Assembly (NCBI GenBank): GCA_028691575.1
Contig: JAQUYY010000016.1
Location: 1-14,936, forward strand
Length of the DNA: 14,936 nucleotides
Origin: Candidatus Gastranaerophilales bacterium
GTDB lineage: Bacteria > Cyanobacteriota > Vampirovibrionia > Gastranaerophilales > JAQUYY01
Direction: 5' to 3'
Shown: one piece after another, positions 7,429-14,424 of the stretch
How positions within the stretch are numbered: the first letter of the stretch is position 1
Layout of the letters: every line of letters begins with the position of its first letter
Made by a program: the position numbers and the translations under genes
The notes under the pieces: model-generated
Told to the model about the DNA's origin: nothing
The model's input: the letters and a program-made list of their open reading frames with translations, nothing else
Database searches by the model: none

Positions 7429-10005
7429 TTAATTTTGTTTTTTCTTCAATGTTTGATTTAAAAAATCTTCCATTCTTACTGGCGAACCGGTTTCTGTTTG
7501 CGTTAAAGTTGCAGATTTTGGAGTATTATTAACAGGTTTTATACTATTAATTTCCTTGTCTAAATCGTCTATAGCGGTCATTACGCCTAATCTGCCTGCT
7601 TTTTTCTGCATATCGGCTAAAGATGCCTGAATTATGTATAGTGTAAATATATTTATGCCGATAAATCCGGCATAAGCACTACCTAAAATAGATTGCATAT
7701 TCAATGCACTTAAAAGTTTTTTAGGTTCATTTTGTAAAAGATCAATAAATTTATCAGGATTTTTTTGGAATTCTTCAGTTATTTTTGCAGAAACTTCTTT
7801 TAATTTTTCATCCGGAATATTGTTTATTATTTTTTGTATATTTGTAATAAGTTTGACAGCTTCTTTAGGTTTAGCAGATTCATCATGTATCAGTTTGAAA
7901 ACCGGATTTGTTTTAGTAAATTGAGTAAATTCCTCGGGAGTCATTTTCTCAATATCACCTTTAAATTTATCAGCAGTATTATTTAAAGAAGTTCTAATTG
8001 TTTTGCTGTCAAATTTAATTTCTCCGCCAAAGTTTTTAAACAACTGCTTGAATAAATCTAATTGTGTCAATTCATCCAAATTTTTATTGTTTAAGTTAAA
8101 TTTATTGATTTTATGATTGTCTATTATCTTAAGTGCTTTATCACTTATATTATCAATGGCATTAGGCAAGGATTTTTTGCTGATTGTACTTAATTTTGAT
8201 ATAATACCGGTTGCCATACTTGCAAGTTTAATGCTGCTTATTTTGCCGGAAGCGAATAAGCCTATGCCTGTTATTACAGGAACAATTATCGATGCGTACA
8301 TTGCCAGCGGAGCCAATTCTAGTGCTGTTTCGTTAGCCATTTCTATTTCTTCAGAGTATTCTTGTGAATTCTCATCGACTTTGTCAAATGTTTTAAATAC
8401 TCTATTTCGTAATCTTTCAGCATCTGCCATTTGATTTTCTGAAATCTCAACCATACTTAAGGCTTTTAAAGATTTCTTTTTATCTTCTAACTCATTTTTT
8501 TGATAGTCTTTATACTTTTTATAATTTTTTATTGTTTCAGGAAGTACTAAAAATGTTTTTGCAATTCTTGAAAAAAAGTTGTCTTTTTTAGGTTTTTCAA
8601 CTTCTATTTTTTCTAATTCTTCATCATTAATAGCTATAAAATTCCCAGGATTTTGAGCAAGTTCTTGTTTTGCTTGATAACGACCAATTCTTGATGCAGA
8701 TTTTTGCAACCCCAAAACAATAGGTGCAGATATTAAAGTAGCTAAAATCACACCGAATATTTTCATTGCTTTGCCGCTGCCAATCCCTTTAGTTAAATTT
8801 TTAATTGTATTTTCATCTAGTTTTAATTTTTTTAATAATTTGTTGTTTTCAAATTTTTTAGTGATTTTTTCTGTTATTTTGCCATCGACATTTAATTTTT
8901 TTAGAATTTTATCTGCTATTGTTCCAACGATTCCTCCTAATAAAAATGAACTTCCAAATAAAACACCTGCTGTTGTTTCCATATTTTCAGAATATTCTTC
9001 AGCTTGGTTATTTATTTTTTTAACTGTTCTGTTTAATATTTTTTGTTGTTGTTTAGCTTCGATTAATTCCTCATTGGTTAAATCTTTTTCTTGCCATTTT
9101 GTTGAATTTTTTGCCTGTTCTTCATATTTTTTATTATCGGAAATTAATTTGCCGAGTTTTTTAAAATAACCTATCGGTCCCATATTACTTATGTTAACTT
9201 TTTTTTCTTCATCGGGAGGCAATGTTTCTTTAATTTTTTGAGCCTGTGCAATTTGCTCAGGTGTGTACATTACAAAGTTTTTAGCGTCTTTTAAATCTTC
9301 TCTGGCTTGATATCTTGCCACTTTTGAGCCTTGAACCTGAAGTTTTGTGGCTGCAACCGCACTGGCTATAGTGCCAACTACCATAGAAGCAATAAAAACC
9401 AATGGAATCGCAATAATTGCTTTTTTGCCGCCGGACAGATTTTTATGTAATTTTTCTAGAAATTGTTTATTTTCACCTTCCAATATTTTGTTATCCAAAA
9501 TTTCTTTTGTTATCGCACCGTTAATATAATTGTAACCATTTCTCAGTTTTTTAACAATACCGGTATTTTCGGTACTTAAATTTTTATATTTGGGTAATTT
9601 GTCAAGAAGTTCTTTTTGAGCAGGAGTTATTTTCATTTCTTTAATTTTATCATATGAATCAATTAGCTCACTAAATTTGATTCCTTTTACTTTTGTTAAA
9701 AATTTAAAAATACCAACATCAATAGCTCCTCCGGCAAACATACCCGCCATTGAACCAAGAGAAACTAATGGGATGGTCGCTGTTTCAACATCTTCTGCTG
9801 CATCTTCGGATTTTTGATCCATTAATTCAACAGAATCTATAATCCTTTCGCCAAGCTGCTTTGCTTTTGCTAATTCTGCTTCTGATAATTGCTTTTGTTC
9901 GAAATATTTTTCACGTTTTTTATCATTTATATCTTGTTGTGTTTCCCAGTCTTCAAATCGTTGACTATTACTGTTTATATCTCCTATTACTTTGAAAAAT
10001 GACAT
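7429..10005 (-). CDS. Three-module repeat membrane protein, unrecognised family
   Basis: An 858-residue protein that I cannot assign. It consists of three diverged copies of one module, starting near residues 3, 280 and 477. Each copy has, in order: an aromatic/basic start (FFKVIGDI, YFKKLGKLI, FFSRIAKTF); a charged helical or coiled-coil stretch ending in a Glu-rich segment (QKSEDAAEDVE, AEEYSENME, SQEYSEEIE); a hydrophobic helix (about 77-100, 345-365, 563-587); a loop of about 95, 48 and 180 residues; a second hydrophobic helix (195-219, 413-434, 770-796); and an arginine motif (SKVARYQAREDL, SRIGRYQAKQEL, KKAGRLGVMTAI). Modules 1 and 2 then share NF(V/I) plus an acidic linker. Six membrane helices are predicted and no signal peptide. 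AAGGAG eleven bases before the ATG supports the start. The loop of module 3 is greatly enlarged. Function unknown; a membrane scaffold or membrane-shaping role is speculation. Confidence 0.85.
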   Translation of the reverse strand: MSFFKVIGDINSNSQRFEDWETQQDINDKKREKYFEQKQLSEAELAKAKQLGERIIDSVELMDQKSEDAAEDVETATIPLVSLGSMAGMFAGGAIDVGIFKFLTKVKGIKFSELIDSYDKIKEMKITPAQKELLDKLPKYKNLSTENTGIVKKLRNGYNYINGAITKEILDNKILEGENKQFLEKLHKNLSGGKKAIIAIPLVFIASMVVGTIASAVAATKLQVQGSKVARYQAREDLKDAKNFVMYTPEQIAQAQKIKETLPPDEEKKVNISNMGPIGYFKKLGKLISDNKKYEEQAKNSTKWQEKDLTNEELIEAKQQQKILNRTVKKINNQAEEYSENMETTAGVLFGSSFLLGGIVGTIADKILKKLNVDGKITEKITKKFENNKLLKKLKLDENTIKNLTKGIGSGKAMKIFGVILATLISAPIVLGLQKSASRIGRYQAKQELAQNPGNFIAINDEELEKIEVEKPKKDNFFSRIAKTFLVLPETIKNYKKYKDYQKNELEDKKKSLKALSMVEISENQMADAERLRNRVFKTFDKVDENSQEYSEEIEMANETALELAPLAMYASIIVPVITGIGLFASGKISSIKLASMATGIISKLSTISKKSLPNAIDNISDKALKIIDNHKINKFNLNNKNLDELTQLDLFKQLFKNFGGEIKFDSKTIRTSLNNTADKFKGDIEKMTPEEFTQFTKTNPVFKLIHDESAKPKEAVKLITNIQKIINNIPDEKLKEVSAKITEEFQKNPDKFIDLLQNEPKKLLSALNMQSILGSAYAGFIGINIFTLYIIQASLADMQKKAGRLGVMTAIDDLDKEINSIKPVNNTPKSATLTQTETGSPVRMEDFLNQTLKKKQN

Positions 10006-10105
10006 TTAAGCTATAACTCCTTTTTTGATAACTATGTATAAATAAAGTAAGTGCAAGATTAAAAATTGTCTTCTTAGAAAGAAATATTAAATTGTGTAAA
10101 TATAC

Positions 10106-10147
10106 AAAAAGAAACAGCTATGACCATTACTCAGGGATGCATAGCTG
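10106..10147 (-). terminator. Hairpin plus T tract on the minus strand (terminator or attenuator)
   Basis: Perfect 8-bp arms, CAGCTATG at 10115-10122 and CATAGCTG at 10140-10147, enclose a 17-base loop that can form an inner CAT/ATG pairing. On the minus strand the stem is followed by TTTCTTTTT (10114-10106). No recognisable minus-strand gene ends here, so it would stop either a small RNA or the leader transcript of the gene that starts at 10005. Confidence 0.5.
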
Positions 10148-10178
10148 GATTAGGGATATGTGTATCGTCGTCTTCTAA

Positions 10179-10204
10179 GGAGTATAGTCAAATAATATCA
10201 CTCC
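10179..10204. other. Second inverted repeat in the leader region
   Basis: GGAGT (10179-10183) pairs with ACTCC (10200-10204), and TATA/TATC bases extend the stem with a bulge. The left arm includes AAGGAG, a ribosome-site-like sequence on the plus strand, though no convincing ORF follows it. Confidence 0.35.
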
Positions 10205-10269
10205 AACTTTAGTATGACATCATGCATTGTAACGATATTATGTATAAAAAAATCCTCCAATTGAATTAT

Positions 10270-10278
10270 TGTTATAAT
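10270..10278 (+). promoter_or_regulatory. Extended -10 promoter element for comEC
   Basis: TGTTATAAT is a perfect extended -10 (TGnTATAAT), 33 bases before the comEC GTG. No good -35 lies 17 bases upstream, which extended -10 promoters tolerate. Confidence 0.5.
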
Positions 10279-10310
10279 TAATATGCCGATTTCAATATGA
10301 GATTGTAAAA

Positions 10311-12728
10311 GTGGATAAAACCCTGACTAATATACAAAAAACAATGATTATTTCAATAATTTTTATTTTAAGTATTATTTTTAGTTTACTTAATTATTTC
10401 AATTTGTTTTTTATTTTGCTTATTTTATCGGTTTTGTTTTTAAATTATAAAAAAATAATTTCTTTGTTATTTGTCACAATATTATTGTGTACAGCTGTTT
10501 TTGGCATTTATTATAATGATTTTAGAATTCCGGTCGAAGATTATTTGGCAAAAATTTCACCTACAACCATTGTAGTTAAAGGCAGAGTTGTTTCATTGCC
10601 TGAAGTGCAGAAACATAAAAGCAAGTTTGAATTTAAAGTATTTTCTTACAAAAAGGGCGATACTTGGAACAATATAAACAGCAAAACTCTTGTACAAAGT
10701 TATAAAACTGATATTTCAAAAATCAAAATAGGTGATATTTTAGAGATAAAAGGAGAAGTTAAAAAGCCGCATTTTGCGACTAATCCCGGAGAATTTGATT
10801 ATCAAAAATTTCTTAATAATAAAAACATTTTTACTATTTTTTATTTGAAGAAAATCAATTCACATGCTCCTCCTTCAGATTTTTTCTGGAAAAGTATTCA
10901 AAATTTAAATAATTTAAGAGAAAAAATCATCTTGTTGCATAAAAAACATATTCCATCACCGAAAATAGAGCTTTTAGGGGGTATTGTTTTTGGAGATACC
11001 GCAGTTGCCGCACCTGAAAGTGTGGAACAAGATTTTATTCATTCGGGCTTATCTCATTTAATTGCAGCTTCAGGCATGAATGTCGGATTTATTTTTGCGG
11101 TATGTTTTTTGATTTGTTCGATATTGAAAATTCCATATAAACCAACGATTGTTTTTAGCGGAGCTCTGGTTTTGCTATATGCTGCAATGACAGGATTTCC
11201 GCCATCAATAACGAGAGCGACCTTAATGCTTGAATTTATTTTGCTGGGCAAATTTTTAGATCGAAAATCCGATAATTTAATGTTATTAATACTTGTATGT
11301 GTATTATTAGTTTTGTATAACCCAAGAATGCTTACAGATGTTGGGTTTCAGCTTTCTTTTTTGGTGACATTCGGGTTATTATTTACTCTTCCTTTGATGG
11401 AAAAAATTATTGGAAAAACCAATGAAGTAATCAAAATAGAAGATTTTTGCGTAAATTTTAAAAACGAAAAAATTCAAAATTTTATTAAAAAAACACCGGA
11501 ATACATTGTTGGAATAATAACAATGCCAATAATTGCACAAATTTGGGCATTTCCGATTCAGGTTTTTCATTTTAATTCTTTTGCTTTATATTCTCTTTTT
11601 GCAAATATTTTAGCAGTTCCGACAGTAGGAATCATTAGTGTTTTGGGATTTAGCGGAAGTATTTTAAGTTTAATACCTTTTATTGGTGAACAAATTTGCT
11701 TTTTATTCGATAAAATTTCGGATCCTCTGCTTGGTTGGGTTTTATACATATCAAATTATTATGGAAATATGGATAATTCATTAATTTTAATAAGAAAGCC
11801 TGAAGTTATTGAGATTATTATATTTTATCTGTTTATTATTTTGATAACACTTGCTGTTATTAATAAATTTCAATTAAAATGCTATAATATATCATCGGGA
11901 ATAACAGTAATTTTGCTGATTTTTACGGTTTATACGGGGTATTTCCCCAATAATTTGCAGATAACTTTTTTTGATGTCGGACAAGGTGATTCTACATTAA
12001 TCAAAACACCTCGAAATCAGATTATATTAATTGATACGGGGAATAAAGGCAGATATAGTAAAGCAAAATATGCAATTGTACCGTATTTGCAAGATTTGGG
12101 CGTAAAAAAAATAAATAGTTTGATTTTAACTCATACGGATAGTGATCATATTGGTGGTACAATTGATGTTTTAGAGAATTTTCCTGTGGAAAATATTTAT
12201 ACAACCGAACAAAAGAATGATTCTCAAACTTATGAAAAAATTGAACAATATTTGTTGGAAAAATCTTTGAATACAAAAATAGCTGTTAATAATCAAGAAA
12301 TTTTAACAGATGAAAATTTAAAAATTAAGATTTTTATTAGATCTTTGTTAAATAACTCAAATCAAAACGATGATTCAATTATGGTACATGTTGATTATAG
12401 GAATTTTTCAACATTAATTATGGCGGATAATGAAGCGGATTCAATGGATTTTATAAAAAATTATATTAAAAATCCTGTTAATTTGTTAAGAGTAGGTCAT
12501 CATGGAGGTAAAAATTCTGTAAATGAAAAGCTTTTGGCGATATTAAACCCACAAACAGCAGTAATATCAGTCGGAAAAAATGGGTACGGACATCCCGGGA
12601 AAAGAACCTTATCATTGTTAAAACAGCGAAAAATAGGAGTTTATAGGACGGACGAGGATTTTGCCGTAACTATAAAAACAAATGGAAAAACACAAAAAAT
12701 AGAGACATTTAATGAAAAAAATAAATAA
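10311..12728 (+). CDS. comEC: ComEC/Rec2 DNA-uptake channel with metallo-beta-lactamase domain
   Basis: This 805-residue inner-membrane protein carries single-stranded DNA across the membrane during transformation. N-terminal helices (about 12-70) are followed by the soluble DUF4131-type OB-like region (about 80-180). The competence domain (about 215-520) has GLSHLIAASGMNVGF, TGFPPSITRATLM and DVGFQLSFLVTFG, all characteristic of the family. The C-terminal metallo-beta-lactamase-like domain (about 548-790) has FFDVGQGDS, LTHTDSDHIGG (H608, D610, D612, H613), LIMADNEAD (D706) and GHHGG (H730, H731), so all nuclease-type metal residues appear intact. Length and domain order are those of full-length ComEC. 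The start is GTG with only a weak TGAGAT upstream; an ATG at residue 12 is the alternative but has no ribosome site. No other competence genes lie nearby. Confidence 0.96.
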   Translation: MDKTLTNIQKTMIISIIFILSIIFSLLNYFNLFFILLILSVLFLNYKKIISLLFVTILLCTAVFGIYYNDFRIPVEDYLAKISPTTIVVKGRVVSLPEVQKHKSKFEFKVFSYKKGDTWNNINSKTLVQSYKTDISKIKIGDILEIKGEVKKPHFATNPGEFDYQKFLNNKNIFTIFYLKKINSHAPPSDFFWKSIQNLNNLREKIILLHKKHIPSPKIELLGGIVFGDTAVAAPESVEQDFIHSGLSHLIAASGMNVGFIFAVCFLICSILKIPYKPTIVFSGALVLLYAAMTGFPPSITRATLMLEFILLGKFLDRKSDNLMLLILVCVLLVLYNPRMLTDVGFQLSFLVTFGLLFTLPLMEKIIGKTNEVIKIEDFCVNFKNEKIQNFIKKTPEYIVGIITMPIIAQIWAFPIQVFHFNSFALYSLFANILAVPTVGIISVLGFSGSILSLIPFIGEQICFLFDKISDPLLGWVLYISNYYGNMDNSLILIRKPEVIEIIIFYLFIILITLAVINKFQLKCYNISSGITVILLIFTVYTGYFPNNLQITFFDVGQGDSTLIKTPRNQIILIDTGNKGRYSKAKYAIVPYLQDLGVKKINSLILTHTDSDHIGGTIDVLENFPVENIYTTEQKNDSQTYEKIEQYLLEKSLNTKIAVNNQEILTDENLKIKIFIRSLLNNSNQNDDSIMVHVDYRNFSTLIMADNEADSMDFIKNYIKNPVNLLRVGHHGGKNSVNEKLLAILNPQTAVISVGKNGYGHPGKRTLSLLKQRKIGVYRTDEDFAVTIKTNGKTQKIETFNEKNK

Positions 12729-12732
12729 TCAC

Positions 12733-12761
12733 TTGACATTAGGTTATGAGGTTTATAAAAT
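12733..12761 (+). promoter_or_regulatory. Strong sigma70 promoter for tRNA-Gln
   Basis: Perfect -35 TTGACA (12733-12738), 17 bases, then -10 TAAAAT (12756-12761) begin five bases after the comEC stop. Transcription would start about a dozen bases before the tRNA. Confidence 0.8.
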
Positions 12762-12780
12762 GTTACTACACTAGAAATAG

Positions 12781-12852
12781 TGGGGCGTCGCCAAGTGGTA
12801 AGGCACCGGTTTTTGGTATCGGCATCCGTAGGTTCGAATCCTCCCGCCCCAG
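12781..12852 (+). tRNA. trnQ: tRNA-Gln (anticodon UUG)
   Basis: A 72-base cloverleaf without encoded CCA. The acceptor stem TGGGGCG pairs with CGCCCCA, with G as discriminator. The D arm is GCC/GGC, the anticodon stem CCGGT/ATCGG, and the loop TTTTGGT gives anticodon TTG, which reads CAA glutamine codons. The T loop is TTCGAAT. The T stem GTAGG/CCTCC has one mismatch at its second pair (U50 against C64). It is preceded by its own promoter and followed by a terminator. Confidence 0.95.
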
Positions 12853-12867
12853 AGTTAATGAACAATT

Positions 12868-12900
12868 AAGTCCTTCGGCTAATATGTCAAAGGGCTTTTT
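12868..12900 (+). terminator. Rho-independent terminator of tRNA-Gln
   Basis: AAGTCCTT (12868-12875) pairs with AAGGGCTT (12890-12897) including one G-U pair, around a 14-base loop, followed by a short T run. It closes the single-gene tRNA unit. Confidence 0.75.
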
Positions 12901-12938
12901 GTATGCGTAGCTTATCTTTCCGTCCTTGATATCAATTA

Positions 12939-13004
12939 GCACGTAGTTTAAGAATTTATTGCATTTAGTTTAAGAATATTTTGCGTTTAGTTCAAGAATC
13001 ATAC
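12939..13004. repeat. Three tandem 22-bp direct repeats
   Basis: Units at 12939-12960, 12961-12982 and 12983-13004 share GC(A/G)(C/T)(G/T)TAGTT(T/C)AAGAAT in the first 17 positions and differ mostly in the last five. The exact 22-base period is two helical turns, so each unit would present its core on the same face of DNA, as in iterons, recombinase arm sites or transposon-end binding sites. No cognate protein is visible beside them. Confidence 0.8.
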
Positions 13005-13048
13005 CATTTTCTATAACAAGCTTGTATAAAGACGAGTTTATTTATAAC

Positions 13049-13366
13049 TTATTCTAATAAAAGTGTTTTTATCTCTTTTTCTAATGCTGTAAAACAAATA
13101 TTGGGAATTTTATTTATTTGCACTTGAACTATATCAGATAGTTTATTTATTAGTTGTTCTTTTTTAGCTTTTTTTAATAAAGGTGTTAAACGCTCCAAAA
13201 TGTGATTTATGTCTGTAAGATTAGTTAATTCCTGATTTCTTTTTTGATTATAAAAACCTAAAGCCTGTGACAAAAAAGAAAATGTTCCGTAAACAACTGC
13301 ATCATCAAAGTTTTTTTCTCTCTGTAAAAAAAGACGAATTTTATCATAAATAATCATTTCATTCAT
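13049..13366 (-). CDS. Hypothetical short helical protein, possibly a gene fragment
   Basis: From the ATG at 13366 this gives 105 residues that I do not recognise, rich in Lys, Leu and Ile and predicted mostly helical (for example ERLTPLLKKAKKEQLINKL). The frame stays open upstream to 13543, but that part is antisense to the radical SAM remnant and is probably a shadow. There is no convincing ribosome site before 13366. The ORF may therefore be the 3' end of a gene whose front was lost at the junction near 13390-13409, where the remnant on the other strand begins. Confidence 0.4.
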   Translation of the reverse strand: MNEMIIYDKIRLFLQREKNFDDAVVYGTFSFLSQALGFYNQKRNQELTNLTDINHILERLTPLLKKAKKEQLINKLSDIVQVQINKIPNICFTALEKEIKTLLLE

Positions 13367-13390
13367 AGGAATAAGTTCAGGTATTCTATT

Positions 13391-13879
13391 TTGATTTGGA
13401 TAACCCTTGTGGAAAATTATATTGAAGCGATTAATAGTTTTCATAAGGTTGGTATCGCTGTTGCAGGCAGTTTTGTTTTTGGGTTTGATTCTGACACAAA
13501 GGAAACATTTAAAGAAACTCTTGATTTTGTTAACAAAGCTCATATAGATTTACCAAGATTTACACTTAATACGCCATTTCCCGGAACACCATTTTATGAA
13601 AAAATGAAAAAACAAAATCGTATTATTGAACATGATTTGTCAATGTATGATTGTAACCACGTAATCATTGAACCAAAAAATATGACTCAAAAAGAACTGC
13701 AAGAAGGGTTTGACTGGATTTCTAAAGAAGCATTTAAACTAAGCTCTATCTTAAAACGTATTAAATTTTTGAATATTTTTACATTCTTAATATTCATTGC
13801 TAACATTAGCTTAAAAACAAGGTATAACAATATACGCAAGTCCAATCGTGATATTATCTGCAACAATAATGACATATAA
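13391..13879 (+). pseudogene. 5'-truncated radical SAM/B12-binding protein (C-terminal remnant)
   Basis: From about 13409 the translation (ENYIEAINSFHKVGIAV, FVFGFDSDTKETFKETLDF, NTPFPGTPFYEKM, then MTQKELQEGF) matches the C-terminal third of B12-binding-domain radical SAM proteins. These are typically about 450-500 residues, with an N-terminal cobalamin domain and a CxxxCxxC cluster motif. Both of those are absent here, so the enzyme cannot work. Homology starts abruptly at the Val at 13409, with no ribosome site and with the open frame running back to a stop at 13325. The C-terminal end appears intact. This is a broken copy left by rearrangement. Reading frame within the remnant is uninterrupted, suggesting fairly recent loss. 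Confidence 0.78.
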
Positions 13880-14130
13880 TTTTACAAACTTAGTTTACAT
13901 TTATTTACTTGATATTTTTGAATAGATACTTTATAGTTCATTACATAAATCACATACATATTGATATTATTTGTCAGGAATAGATTTATAGGGATGTGCG
14001 AAGGGTGTTTAAAGACATTAAAGTCACTAATGAAATTAAAATTTAATATATTTAATGAATCAAGCGTTTTAAGACAAAGCTTGATTATTTTGTATTGATA
14101 TTATTTATTTTATAGTTTTGGAGGAAGAAT
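13880..14130. other. Non-coding stretch between gene remnants
   Basis: It is AT-rich, with no ORF supported by a ribosome site. The only structure I see is the inverted repeat at 14058-14086 and the strong ribosome site GGAGG at 14120-14124 that belongs to the next ORF. Confidence 0.5.
14058..14090 (+). terminator. Hairpin, possible weak terminator
   Basis: Perfect 8-bp arms AATCAAGC (14058-14065) and GCTTGATT (14079-14086) around a 13-base loop, followed by ATTTTGT. The T tract is short, so termination is uncertain; it could instead be the edge of an inserted segment. Confidence 0.4.
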
Positions 14131-14295
14131 ATGATAGAAAATGACATTAAGCAACAATTAATCACGGCAGGGATTGATATTGATGCAAACATTGTGTTTG
14201 GAGAAGTTCCTGCATCGCCTGATAATGTTATCGTTATTATAACATCGAATAGTATTTTAACAAGTGCATTAAACTCTCTAACAAGCAATATATGA
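14131..14295 (+). CDS. Short phage minor-capsid-like fragment
   Basis: This is a 54-residue ORF with an excellent ribosome site (GGAGG six bases before the ATG). MIENDIKQQLITAGI followed by FGEVPASPDNVIVI resembles the start of phage minor capsid/tail-completion proteins of the Minor_capsid_3 type, which open with a short helix and then a G-x-x-P-x-S-P-D-N-x-I-x-I strand. Such proteins are usually over 100 residues; here the rest (SNSILTSALNSLTSNI) loses the resemblance and stops. It is most likely a decayed piece of prophage that kept its translation start. Its codons are less AT-biased than those of the transposase downstream. Family assignment rests on a short motif. Confidence 0.5.
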   Translation: MIENDIKQQLITAGIDIDANIVFGEVPASPDNVIVIITSNSILTSALNSLTSNI

Positions 14296-14357
14296 TATAC
14301 ACATTAATGAGGATGGCTCTTACTCATACAAATCAAATGGGAGATTATATATTTACA

Positions 14358-14391
14358 ACCCTAAGTCACGTAGGGTGGGTTTTAACCCACC
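14358..14391. repeat. REP-like double hairpin upstream of the transposase
   Basis: Two overlapping inverted repeats: ACCCTA (14358-14363) with TAGGGT (14371-14376), and GGTGGGTT (14374-14381) with AACCCACC (14384-14391). Short GC-rich hairpins of this TAGGGTGGG type beside a RAYT gene are the usual substrate of that transposase. It stands out sharply in AT-rich surroundings. Confidence 0.75.
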
Positions 14392-14424
14392 GATAAAGGA
14401 AGGGAAACCAATAGAAAGATAAAA

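Larger units (their letters stand above)
10006..10310. other. Divergent intergenic region with hairpins, no protein gene
   Basis: This 305-base gap separates the three-module gene (minus) from comEC (plus). It holds a terminator-like hairpin oriented to the minus strand, a second hairpin at 10179-10204, and an extended -10 element for comEC. It has no ORF with a ribosome site. The part nearest comEC is AT-rich, whereas 10111-10220 is visibly less so, as expected for a structured RNA or leader. Confidence 0.6.

Noticed and set aside
8117..9529. Plus-strand open frames (8117-8434, 8771-9169, 9347-9529)
   Set aside because: All are shadows of the three-module gene; their hydrophobic look comes from the complement of its Lys/Glu-rich codons.
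10120..10212. 30-codon plus-strand ORF starting in the lacZ-like stretch
   Set aside because: There is no Shine-Dalgarno, the start lies in a hairpin arm, and the peptide has no features.
12939..13004. CRISPR array
   Set aside because: The 22-bp units are contiguous, with no unique spacers between them and no cas genes nearby.
13367..13543. N-terminal extension of the minus-strand ORF back to 13543
   Set aside because: This part is the complement of recognisable radical SAM coding sequence, so it is probably not the original start of that gene.
13994..14098. Short ORF beginning MCEGCLKTLKSL
   Set aside because: It has 34 codons, AGGG sits too close to the ATG to act as a ribosome site, and it crosses the hairpin at 14058-14086.
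14085..14288. Minus-strand open frame of 67 codons
   Set aside because: It lies over the phage-like ORF, which has the strong ribosome site; the minus frame has no support.
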